From an uncultured Alphaproteobacteria bacterium (GTDB taxonomy: Bacteria; Pseudomonadota; Alphaproteobacteria; Caulobacterales; Caulobacteraceae): 6,380 nt of DNA. The stretch spans positions 1 to 6,380 of the forward strand of contig CAIYSH010000421.1 of NCBI GenBank assembly GCA_903928755.1. Direction: 5' to 3'. A program made the position numbers and the translations under genes. Below, one piece after another: positions 1 to 5,793 of the stretch. A model generated the notes under the pieces. The model was not told where the DNA came from, ran no database searches, and was given only the letters and a program-made list of their open reading frames with translations. The first letter of the stretch is position 1; each line of letters begins with the position of its first letter.

Positions 1-529
1 AGGTGGTCTTGCCGGCGCCAGGGCCGGCACCGATGGATTCCACCGCTGCAGAACCGCCTTCACCGGCCGCCTTGAAGGCGGTGGCGCGGACGGTGATGAC
101 CTTCTTGCCATCCGAAGACTTGACGGTCTCAAGGGCGTTGCCTGCGTAGATCGGCCGGACAAAGGTCGAGCCGTCGACGACTTCGACGATTTCCGAGATC
201 TGGGCGACGTCCAGCCTGGCGGCGATGCGCGGGCTGAAGTTCTTGCCCTGAGAGGTCGCTGGGGTGAGGACCGCGTCATAATTGGTCATCAGCGGGACGA
301 TTACGGCTTCGACAGCTTCTGCCAGGCCCTGGCCCAGGGAATCACTTTCGGCGAGCAGGACCTTGCGGACTCCGGCGATCTTCGCCGCAGCATCGGCCAC
401 GCCCTTGGCACCGGAACCAGCCACCAGGATGTCGACGTCACTGGACATCGCCAGGGCGGCGGTCACCGTCTTGTGTGTGTTGTCCTTCAAGGACGCATTG
501 TCGTGATCAGCGACGACGAGCACGGCCAT
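1..529 (-). CDS. etfA: Electron transfer flavoprotein subunit alpha, N-terminal part (cut by window edge)
   Basis: ETF alpha pairs with ETF beta to form the soluble heterodimer that takes electrons from acyl-CoA and related dehydrogenases and passes them to ETF:ubiquinone oxidoreductase. The gene starts at the ATG at 529-527 and is open to base 1, giving 176 residues (MAVLVVADHDNASLK...). This is the N-terminal Rossmann-like domain. The family landmarks PATSQGKNFSPRIAARLDV (about residues 90-108) and RPIYAGNA (125-132) are both present. The C-terminal FAD-binding domain lies outside the window; usual length is about 310 residues, so roughly 130-140 are missing. The A of the start codon is also the last base of the etfB stop (TAATG), so translation is probably coupled. 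A GGGGGTG run about 5 nt upstream, inside the end of etfB, can serve as ribosome binding site. No frameshift or odd residue is visible. Confidence 0.96.
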   Translation of the reverse strand, partial: MAVLVVADHDNASLKDNTHKTVTAALAMSSDVDILVAGSGAKGVADAAAKIAGVRKVLLAESDSLGQGLAEAVEAVIVPLMTNYDAVLTPATSQGKNFSPRIAARLDVAQISEIVEVVDGSTFVRPIYAGNALETVKSSDGKKVITVRATAFKAAGEGGSAAVESIGAGPGAGKTT

Positions 530-1278
530 TAGAGCACCCCCGCTTCAGTCTTGAGTTTGTTGACCAGATCAGCGGCCGTTTCGACCTTGATCCCACCGCC
601 GCGCTTCGGCGGTTCCGTAACCTTCACCACCGACAGGCGGGGTGCGATATCGACGCCCAGGCTCGCCGCCTCGGTAATGTCCAGCGGCTTCTTCTTGGCC
701 TTCATGATGTTGGGCAGGGAGGCATAGCGCGGTTCGTTGAGGCGCAGGTCCGCCGTGATGATGGCCGGAAGGGCGACGTCCACGGTCTGGATGCCACCGT
801 CCACGTCGCGGCAGACGGTCGCCTTGCCCGCTGACAGTTCGATGGCATTGGCGAAGGTGGCCTGGGGCCAGTCCAGCAGGGCCGACAGCATCTGGCCTGT
901 GGCATTGTTGTCGCCGTCAATGGCCTGCTTGCCCATGATCACCACATCGGGGCTTTCCTGGGCGATCACCGCCTGGAGCAGTTTGGCAATGGCCAGTGGC
1001 TCCGGATCGGCATCCGTCTGGATCAGGATGGCGCGATCTGCACCCATGGCCAGGGCCGTGCGCAGGGTTTCCTGGGCCTGGGCCGGGCCGATGGAAACGG
1101 CGACGACTTCGGTCGCAGCGCCCTTTTCCTTCTGGCGGACAGCTTCTTCGACTGCGATTTCGCAGAACGGATTCATCGACATTTTGACGTTGGCGAGATC
1201 GATGCCGGTCTGGTCGGCCTTCACTCGCGCTTTTACGTTATAATCGATCACCCGCTTTACCGGGACGAGCACCTTCAT
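529..1278 (-). CDS. etfB: Electron transfer flavoprotein subunit beta
   Basis: ETF beta is the AMP-binding, partner-recognising subunit of electron transfer flavoprotein. The 249-residue product has the normal length for the family. It opens with the typical MKVLVPVKRVIDYN and contains SMNPFCEIAVEEAVR (34-48), the nucleotide-binding stretch GKQAIDGDNNATGQM (116-130) and the family signature from about 171 to 198 (PAIITADLRLNEPRYASLPN then IMKAKKKP). Leu188 corresponds to the recognition-loop leucine (Leu195 in human ETFB) that anchors the dehydrogenase partner. Lys193 and Lys196 correspond to the lysines methylated by METTL20/ETFBKMT in mitochondria. It is the first gene of the etfB-etfA pair and is read divergently from the small plus-strand gene at 1435. 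The start is supported by the conserved N-terminus and a weak AAGG about 8 nt upstream. Confidence 0.98.
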   Translation of the reverse strand: MKVLVPVKRVIDYNVKARVKADQTGIDLANVKMSMNPFCEIAVEEAVRQKEKGAATEVVAVSIGPAQAQETLRTALAMGADRAILIQTDADPEPLAIAKLLQAVIAQESPDVVIMGKQAIDGDNNATGQMLSALLDWPQATFANAIELSAGKATVCRDVDGGIQTVDVALPAIITADLRLNEPRYASLPNIMKAKKKPLDITEAASLGVDIAPRLSVVKVTEPPKRGGGIKVETAADLVNKLKTEAGVL

Positions 1279-1298
1279 GACTTGCCTTGCGCCTCAAA

Positions 1299-1309
1299 TT
1301 GCATTGCAA
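1299..1309. repeat. Small inverted repeat in the etfB leader
   Basis: TTGCA-T-TGCAA is an odd-length palindrome with perfect 5-bp arms, about 21 nt before the etfB start codon. It sits in a wider direct repeat on the minus strand, where AATTTG occurs on both sides (1316-1311 and 1301-1296). The size and symmetry fit a dimeric regulator's operator, but no regulator can be named from this alone. Confidence 0.3.
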
Positions 1310-1347
1310 CAAATTCGACGGCTTGGGGCATAACCATTTGAGCGGGG

Positions 1348-1388
1348 TTTGCAAGCGCGCCGCCATATAAGTGTGATCTGATTTTCAA
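1348..1388 (-). promoter_or_regulatory. Candidate promoter for etfBA with a TTGCAAA-type site
   Basis: On the minus strand TTGAAA (1388-1383) and TTATAT (1370-1365) are separated by 12 nt. This suits the short spacing of Caulobacter housekeeping promoters (10-14 nt) but not E. coli spacing. Transcription would begin near 1358, giving an untranslated leader of about 80 nt before etfB. CTTGCAAA (1355-1348) lies at the predicted start and differs by one base from TTTGCAAA, the half-site of ScfR/RamB-type acyl-CoA-responsive regulators. Both the promoter and the operator are inferences from short motifs. Confidence 0.3.
1349..1371 (+). promoter_or_regulatory. Candidate promoter for the small membrane protein gene
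   Basis: TTGCAA (1349-1354) and TATAAG (1366-1371) on the plus strand are 11 nt apart, again Caulobacter-like spacing. The AT-rich ATATAA at 1365-1370 is therefore shared with the minus-strand promoter proposed for etfBA, so the two directions could compete for polymerase. The leader before the ATG at 1435 would be about 55 nt. The match is short and partial. Confidence 0.2.
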
Positions 1389-1434
1389 GGCAGGCGTCCG
1401 CCAGGCGCCGCCAATCCATGGCAAGACGGACGAA

Positions 1435-1701
1435 ATGAAGCTGACAATCGAGCGCCAGACCAAGATCATATTCGGCGTTTTCCTCGCGACGACCTTCACC
1501 ATTTTCATGGTTCACCTGGTCTGGGTGTGGCCAGGTCAGAGGTGTGAGGAAGCCGGGAAGTGGTGGGACTGGCGCACCCGCGCCTGTGCGCAGCCGATCG
1601 TGATCTCGTCCATTACCGGCCGTATCCTCAAGAGCGATGCTGCGCGGGACGCGGCAAGAGCGGAACTGGCAAAGCTCAAGGCTGCCACGCCCCCGAAATA
1701 G
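1435..1701 (+). CDS. Small single-pass membrane protein with a periplasmic Cys pair, function unknown
   Basis: I do not recognise an assigned function for this 88-residue product. A short basic N-terminus (K2, R7, K10) precedes one strongly hydrophobic segment at about residues 11-33, which predicts N-in, C-out topology. Next comes a compact stretch, GQRCEEAGKWWDWRTRAC (34-51), rich in tryptophan and with C37 and C51, which would face the periplasm and could form a disulfide. The tail from about 68 to 84 is Ala/Lys/Arg-rich and probably an amphipathic helix. The coding call rests on the clear membrane segment, the protein-like composition, and the neat fit between neighbours: the stop TAG at 1699-1701 lies 2 nt from the end of the convergent adenosyltransferase gene. 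The Shine-Dalgarno is weak (GGACGAA before the ATG). It is the only plus-strand gene between the etf genes and the HIG1-adenosyltransferase pair. Confidence 0.78.
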   Translation: MKLTIERQTKIIFGVFLATTFTIFMVHLVWVWPGQRCEEAGKWWDWRTRACAQPIVISSITGRILKSDAARDAARAELAKLKAATPPK

Positions 1702-1703
1702 CC

Positions 1704-2276
1704 TCAGCGGGTCGCGCCGGATTTCCAGAAGACATCGTCCCGGCCCGCCCCATTGGCGAAGCGCGCCGCCACGAACAGCAGGTCGGACAACCGGTTAAGG
1801 TAGCGCTGGGCCGGGGGACTGACGGCCTGGCCGGACTCTGCCAGGGCCACGACAGAGCGCTCGGCCCGCCTGGCAACCGTGCGGGCCAGATGCAGGGCCG
1901 CGGCGGCCGGGGTTCCACCTGGCAGGACAAAGGACGTCAGGGCCGCCAGGCTGTCGTTCAGGCCGTCCAGCTCGATTTCCAGCCGCGCCACCTGGCTGTC
2001 CAGAATGCGCAGAACCGTGCCCTCTGCCTCATCGGGCCTGGCCGGCGTCGCCAGATCGGCCCCGAGATCAAACAGTTCATTCTGAAGCCGGGCCAGGATC
2101 GGGTCCAGGACAGTGCCTGCCGTATGCTGCCGGACCAGGCCCAGGCAGGCATTGGTTTCATCCACATCGCCATAGGCCGCCACCCGAAGGTCGGACTTGC
2201 TCACGGTCTGACCATTGGCCAGCCCGGTTGTGCCCCTGTCGCCGGTCCGGGTGTAGATGCGGTTCAGGGTGACCAT
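1704..2276 (-). CDS. pduO: PduO-type ATP:cob(I)alamin (corrinoid) adenosyltransferase
   Basis: This enzyme transfers the 5'-deoxyadenosyl group of ATP to cob(I)alamin in the cytoplasm, making adenosylcobalamin, the cofactor of methylmalonyl-CoA mutase among others. The 190-residue length is typical of the PduO/MMAB family, and its motifs occur in order: the ATP-binding N-terminus YTRTGDRGTTGL (8-19), AYGDVDETNA (34-43), LQNELFDLGADLATP (64-78), FVLPGG (116-121), the helix RTVARRAER (132-140) and RYLNRLSDLLFVAAR (158-172). It is not related in sequence to the CobA/BtuR type, although databases often use the name cobO for either. AGGA lies about 8 nt before the ATG. The upstream HIG1-domain gene ends 3 nt before this start, so they form one operon. 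The stop is 2 nt from that of the convergent small gene, leaving no room for a separate terminator. Confidence 0.96.
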   Translation of the reverse strand: MVTLNRIYTRTGDRGTTGLANGQTVSKSDLRVAAYGDVDETNACLGLVRQHTAGTVLDPILARLQNELFDLGADLATPARPDEAEGTVLRILDSQVARLEIELDGLNDSLAALTSFVLPGGTPAAAALHLARTVARRAERSVVALAESGQAVSPPAQRYLNRLSDLLFVAARFANGAGRDDVFWKSGATR

Positions 2277-2279
2277 GGT

Positions 2280-2480
2280 CTAGGTCCTGTGCTGGAACCA
2301 GAGGGCACAGACCAGCAGGGCGACGGCGATCGCCTGCATGAGGACCCGCAATCTCATCAGCTTGTTGGAATAGGAACGTCCGAAATCGCCGCCCTTGAAC
2401 AGGGCGTAGAGCCCAAACAGGAGCACGCCGGTGACCGCTGCAAGGGATACGGGGATCAGGAAATTGATGATCTTCAGCAT
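2280..2480 (-). CDS. HIG1-domain (twin transmembrane) small inner-membrane protein
   Basis: The 66-residue product has two hydrophobic helices, about residues 8-27 and 47-63, joined by a polar, basic loop (KGGDFGRSYSNKLMRLR). The loop and the start of the second helix carry the HIG1 pattern R43-x-R45-V-L-x-Q49. In mitochondria, HIG1-domain proteins such as Rcf1 associate with cytochrome c oxidase and respiratory supercomplexes. Bacterial members are little studied, so a respiratory-chain role here is inference from family. It is the first gene of a two-gene operon with the adenosyltransferase. AGGA and AAGG lie just upstream of the ATG. The upstream region carries a copy of the 30-nt GGAAYATGCTCTA element, ending 10 nt before the start codon. 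Confidence 0.9.
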   Translation of the reverse strand: MLKIINFLIPVSLAAVTGVLLFGLYALFKGGDFGRSYSNKLMRLRVLMQAIAVALLVCALWFQHRT

Positions 2481-2490
2481 GCCTTGTTCC

Positions 2491-2520
2491 TAGAGCATAT
2501 TCCGGTCGCTGGGAACCGGA
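2491..2520 (-). repeat. 30-nt start-proximal repeat, copy 1 (with hairpin)
   Basis: Read on the minus strand, the element is TCCGG, TTCCCAG, CGACC, GGAATATGCTCTA in succession. It matches copy 2 at 5794-5823 in 22 of 30 positions; leaving out the variable 5-nt centre, 22 of 25 match. Its last base is exactly 10 nt before the ATG of the HIG1-domain gene. The same bases form a hairpin: on the plus strand ATATTCCGGT (2497-2506) pairs with ACCGGATAT (2515-2523), with one bulged T and an 8-nt loop. The segment recalls the GAGCATGATCC / GGAACCGG intergenic repeats that I recall as common in Rhizobiales genomes; kinship with them is an inference. Confidence 0.7.
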
Positions 2521-2536
2521 TATCAGCCAGCCATCG

Positions 2537-2565
2537 GATTGAAACAGGCGCCAGCGCCTTGAATC
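2537..2565. repeat. Interrupted hairpin in the OPT-HIG1 gap
   Basis: AGGCG (2546-2550) and CGCCT (2555-2559) form a 5-bp GC-rich stem with a CCAG loop. Outside an asymmetric internal loop, GATT (2537-2540) pairs with AATC (2562-2565). It lies between the hairpin of repeat copy 1 and the larger nested inverted repeat. Read on the minus strand it is followed by GTTTC, too weak a T-run for a confident intrinsic terminator. Confidence 0.45.
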
Positions 2566-2568
2566 AAA

Positions 2569-2639
2569 GCCGGTTTTGTCACCTGGCGCGGCTCTACTGC
2601 GCATGAAAAGGAGCCGTGCCATTCCACTGGAAAACCGGC
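2569..2639. repeat. Nested inverted repeat just after the OPT gene, possible transcript end structure
   Basis: A perfect 9-bp inverted repeat, GCCGGTTTT (2569-2577) and AAAACCGGC (2631-2639), encloses a second 10-bp stem, GGCGCGGCTC (2585-2594) with GAGCCGTGCC (2611-2620) around a 16-nt loop. On the plus strand the one non-Watson-Crick pair of the inner stem is a G-U wobble; on the minus strand it becomes an A-C mismatch. The outer arm begins about 20 nt after the OPT stop codon, so the structure could end or protect the hydrolase-OPT transcript. There is no long T-run after either arm, so calling it an intrinsic terminator would go too far. Confidence 0.6.
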
Positions 2640-2658
2640 CTCAGGAAAATCGACTGCC

Positions 2659-4686
2659 CTAGGTCTGGACCGAGACCGCACGGGCCCTTCGCAGGATCCA
2701 GAAGTAGAGGCCAAGGGGAACCAGGATGAAGAGCCGGGGGGCCAGCGCCATGGCGGATGGGGCGAAGGCCTCGTTCATGATGGCCAGGGGAGCGCCCTTT
2801 CCGGACAGGACGATCAGAAGGGCAAGGCCGACATTGAACAGCCCCTCGCCGACAATCAGCCCCGACACCATCAGGATGCCCAGCCGCCGTGCGACACCCC
2901 CCCAGGACTTGCCCAGGGTGTAGCGGTCGAACATCCAGCCCGCCAGGGCTCCAAGCACAACGGGCAAGGTTACGGTTGACGGCAGATAGATGGCAATGCC
3001 CACGCCCAGGGGCGGCAGGGAAAAGGTCCGGCCATCCGGTCGGCTCCGGCTTGCCGCTCGCAGGCCCTCGTCCACCAGAACCAGGGCTGCGCCCAGCAGG
3101 CCGCCCATGGCAATCAGCCCCCAGTCCAGGTGGCCGTCAATGACACCGGTGGCGATGGTGGAAATCAGGGTTGCCTGCGGGGCTGGCAGGGGGTTGGCGG
3201 AAATGGCGTGGCCATCGACCCCGGCAAAGCCGTTGGCCCGGTTCAGCAGGTCGAGGATGGGCGGGATGACGGCAGATCCTGCGACCACCCCGACCACAAG
3301 GGCCACCTGCTGACGCCAGGGGGTCGCGTCCACCAGCTGGCCGGTCTTGAGGTCCTGGAGATTGTCATTGGCGCTGACGGCCACGGCCAGCAGTATGGCT
3401 GTGATCAGCAGGGCGAAAGCGACAAGCGGCCGGGTATCGCCGCTCATGCCCAGAGGCCCTGCAATGGCCAGGGTCAGCAGGGCAGCACCCAGGACGGCCA
3501 GGATCGCCATGCCGGAAACCGGGCTGTTGGAGGACCCGATCAGCCCGGCCATGTAACCGCACACCGCGGCGACGGCGAAACCGGCCACCACCACATAACC
3601 CAGGGCCGCCAGGGTCAGGGGCAGGGTCAGCGCGGCCAGGGTTCCCCCTGACAGGAAATTCACAACCACCCAGCCAATGGGAATCAGGCAGGCGATGGCA
3701 GTGATGGCAACCCAGGCAATCGGCATGTCCTGCTCTTCCCGGGGGAGGGCGGCGGCATCTGGGCCCTTGCGGAGACTTCCCGCAGCAATCGCCGACCTGA
3801 GCCCCAGCCATACGGGCCCCACCAGTTTTCCCAGGGTCCAGATCGCGGCCACGCCAATGGCGCCTGCCCCGATGAACCGGACCTTGTGGGACCATATCCC
3901 CTGGGCGACGTCTGCGGCCGGTCCCGCTGCGGGTGCCAGATGGGTCAGGATTGGCACGGCGATCCCCCAGGCCAGGATCAGGCCGGTCAGCATGGCCATG
4001 CCGACGGCGATCCCCATGAGGTGTCCGGCCCCGATCAGGGCCAGGGACATGGAGGCGCCGAGACCGGTGGCGCTGCCACCGGCCATGCGGACAAATCTCG
4101 CGACCTCTCCGGCAATCAATCCCAGGGCGGTGGCCAGGGCAAAGCCGGCTGAAGCCAGGGTGCCGACCAGGATGGCGCCAAGCCCTGCCCGGCCCTCGGC
4201 CGCGACAGCCACGCCGTCATCATTGCGGCTGGCTGAACCGACCCGCAGCACTTCGGCCGCGGCGACGCCCTCAGGGTAGGGAAGGGTCGATTGGGTGACC
4301 AGGGCCCTGCGCAGGGGGATGGTGTACATGACGCCCAGGACCCCGCCGGCGGCACAGATGGTGAAGGAGGTCCAGAATGGAAACCCGGTCCACCAGCCGA
4401 TCATCACCAGGCCGGGCAGGACGAAGATGATCGAGGACATGGCCCCTGCCGCCGAGGCGACGGTCTGGACGATGTTGTTCTCGTAGATGGTCGAGGACCT
4501 GAAGCCCCTCAGCAGGGCCATGGAAATCACGGCGGCCGGAATCGATGAGGCAAAGGTCAGGCCGACCTTCAGGCCCAGATAGACATTGGCGGCGGTGAAA
4601 ACGAAGGTGATCAATACTCCCAGCAGCAGGCCCCGCAGGGTCAGTTCAACGCGGCGCGGTTCCGGCGGGACCAGGGTCTGGGTCAT
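2659..4686 (-). CDS. OPT-family oligopeptide (or peptide-like/metal chelate) transporter
   Basis: This 675-residue polytopic inner-membrane protein belongs to the oligopeptide transporter (OPT/YSL) superfamily, which moves peptides or metal chelates by cation symport. Hydrophobic segments run through almost the whole length; I count about 16. Family motifs are clear: NNIVQTVASAAG (70-81) followed by a long hydrophobic segment ending IGWW (about 99), GHLMGIAVGM in the middle, GSSNSPVSGM (384-393), ANDNLQDLKTGQLVDATPW (439-457) and YLPSTVTLPVVLGALAGW near the C-terminus. The bacterial members of this group lack well-established substrates, so none is assigned. The start codon overlaps the stop of the upstream serine hydrolase gene by 4 bp (ATGA), with GGAG about 11 nt before the ATG; the two are almost surely co-translated. 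The protein appears intact from end to end. Confidence 0.96.
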   Translation of the reverse strand: MTQTLVPPEPRRVELTLRGLLLGVLITFVFTAANVYLGLKVGLTFASSIPAAVISMALLRGFRSSTIYENNIVQTVASAAGAMSSIIFVLPGLVMIGWWTGFPFWTSFTICAAGGVLGVMYTIPLRRALVTQSTLPYPEGVAAAEVLRVGSASRNDDGVAVAAEGRAGLGAILVGTLASAGFALATALGLIAGEVARFVRMAGGSATGLGASMSLALIGAGHLMGIAVGMAMLTGLILAWGIAVPILTHLAPAAGPAADVAQGIWSHKVRFIGAGAIGVAAIWTLGKLVGPVWLGLRSAIAAGSLRKGPDAAALPREEQDMPIAWVAITAIACLIPIGWVVVNFLSGGTLAALTLPLTLAALGYVVVAGFAVAAVCGYMAGLIGSSNSPVSGMAILAVLGAALLTLAIAGPLGMSGDTRPLVAFALLITAILLAVAVSANDNLQDLKTGQLVDATPWRQQVALVVGVVAGSAVIPPILDLLNRANGFAGVDGHAISANPLPAPQATLISTIATGVIDGHLDWGLIAMGGLLGAALVLVDEGLRAASRSRPDGRTFSLPPLGVGIAIYLPSTVTLPVVLGALAGWMFDRYTLGKSWGGVARRLGILMVSGLIVGEGLFNVGLALLIVLSGKGAPLAIMNEAFAPSAMALAPRLFILVPLGLYFWILRRARAVSVQT

Positions 4687-5720
4687 GTTGCTGGGCTCCG
4701 GAAGATGTTGATGGTTTCGGTGACCCAGGCCTTGAGGTCTTCACGCTGGTGGGTCGGGGTCCTGCCATGGCGGACAAAGACCATGTCGAGATCCGGAACC
4801 ACGACCGTGTACTGGCCCTCATGGCCATTGGCCGAAAATGATCCCTTGCCACCTATGCCCAGCCACCAGTGCGCCCCATAGGCCCCGTCCGTCACCCCAT
4901 CCTGTTGCCAGGTGGGAATGCGGGCATAGTCCGCCCAGTTGCTTGGCAGGATCTGTCGGCCCTCCCATTGTCCGTCCCGCAGATAAAGCAGGCCGAACCG
5001 TGCAAAGTCCCTGGCCGTGGCAAAACAGAAAGAGGAGCCGATGAAGGTTCCCGCGGCATCGAATTTGGGGATCGGGCTGGTCATGCCCAGGGGCTCGAAC
5101 AGCCGCGCCTTCATGAAGTCGTGGAAATCCTTGCCATAGACGTCCAGCCGACGGGCCAGAATGCGCGCGACAATGTTGGTGGTTCCCGAGGAGTAGGACC
5201 AGTAGCTGTCCCGGTCATGGGCCAGGGGTCTGGACGCGGCATAATGCGCCACATCATCCTTGCCCTCGCCCCAGAGCATGGCAATCGTATCAGAGGGCTG
5301 ATCGGCCTCGTAGACTTCTGCGAAACTCAGCCCGCTGGACATGCGCAGCAGCTGGTCTGTAGTGATTTTCCCCCGAGGATCGCCTGGCGACTTCCACTCT
5401 GGAACATCGGCTGGAGCCTCAACGTCCAGCAGGCCGTCGGCGACCACCAGCCCGGCCAGGGCGTGGGTAATGCTCTTGGCCTTGGACCATGACATGCAGG
5501 TGATGTCCGGGCCATGTTCGGGGCCATAGCGCTCAAAGACCAGCTTTCCGCCGATGATGACGACCACGGCATGGGTCTCTCCGAAGTCGGTAAAGCCCCG
5601 GTCCATCGCCTCTTCGAATGCTGGCCTGTCCAGGGTTGCGGGGAGCGGACCCATTGGCCAGTCCCGGGTGGGCCAGGGGGTGTCGGGGTGCTGTTCGGGA
5701 AGGGGCGGAAGTATGCTCAT
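4683..5720 (-). CDS. Serine hydrolase of the beta-lactamase class C / 6-aminohexanoate-dimer hydrolase (NylB-like) type
   Basis: The 345-residue protein has the penicillin-binding/class C beta-lactamase fold (PF00144 type) and probably cleaves an amide or ester bond. Catalytic elements are visible: S79-K80-A81-K82 (SxxK nucleophile motif, as in NylB SMAK), Y176-S-S178 (YxS) and H300-E-G302 (HxG in place of the beta-lactamase KTG). RMSSGLSF (126-133), FEPLGM (208-213) and YGAHWWLG (281-288) are further family landmarks. No signal peptide is seen, so a cytoplasmic location is inferred. The reading frame is open upstream to an ATG at 5876, but that start would cross the divergent acetyltransferase gene and the 30-nt repeat and would add 52 unlike residues. 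MSILPPLPEQ, followed by the PWPTRDWPMGPLP stretch, looks like the true N-terminus. It is coupled to the OPT transporter by an ATGA overlap, suggesting it acts on what the transporter imports. The substrate is unknown. Confidence 0.93.
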   Translation of the reverse strand: MSILPPLPEQHPDTPWPTRDWPMGPLPATLDRPAFEEAMDRGFTDFGETHAVVVIIGGKLVFERYGPEHGPDITCMSWSKAKSITHALAGLVVADGLLDVEAPADVPEWKSPGDPRGKITTDQLLRMSSGLSFAEVYEADQPSDTIAMLWGEGKDDVAHYAASRPLAHDRDSYWSYSSGTTNIVARILARRLDVYGKDFHDFMKARLFEPLGMTSPIPKFDAAGTFIGSSFCFATARDFARFGLLYLRDGQWEGRQILPSNWADYARIPTWQQDGVTDGAYGAHWWLGIGGKGSFSANGHEGQYTVVVPDLDMVFVRHGRTPTHQREDLKAWVTETINIFRSPAT

Positions 5721-5793
5721 GGAGCAAGAGTGACCCGGCGCTGCCGAATTGTCACGCGGTTGCAGGCTGCCGTCCGGGCAGACCGGTTGAAGG

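Noticed and set aside
1275..1508. A 77-codon minus-strand frame whose stop overlaps the etfB start (ATGA), possibly a leader peptide
   Set aside because: It runs opposite the better supported small membrane protein gene, crosses the proposed etfB promoter and has no protein-like pattern. The overlap is most likely chance, although a 20-codon inner frame starting MVMPQAVEF is not excluded.
2541..2565. An intrinsic terminator for the hydrolase-OPT operon
   Set aside because: The GC stem is only 5 bp and is followed on the minus strand by GTTTC, with no real T-run. It is kept only as a hairpin.
1560..2606. A 348-codon plus-strand open frame opposite the adenosyltransferase and HIG1 genes
   Set aside because: It is rich in Gly, Gln, Arg and His with no recognisable domain, and it lies opposite two clearly real minus-strand genes. 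It is a usual by-product of high-GC codon use.
3130..3651. Long plus-strand frames opposite the OPT gene (for example 3130-3651 and 3677-4279)
   Set aside because: They have low-complexity Gly/Gln/Asp/His or Pro/Ala/Arg composition and sit opposite a gene with clear OPT motifs.
5767..5781. A 5-bp hairpin CTGCC / GGCAG between the hydrolase and acetyltransferase genes
   Set aside because: It is too short to stand out from chance in DNA of this GC content.
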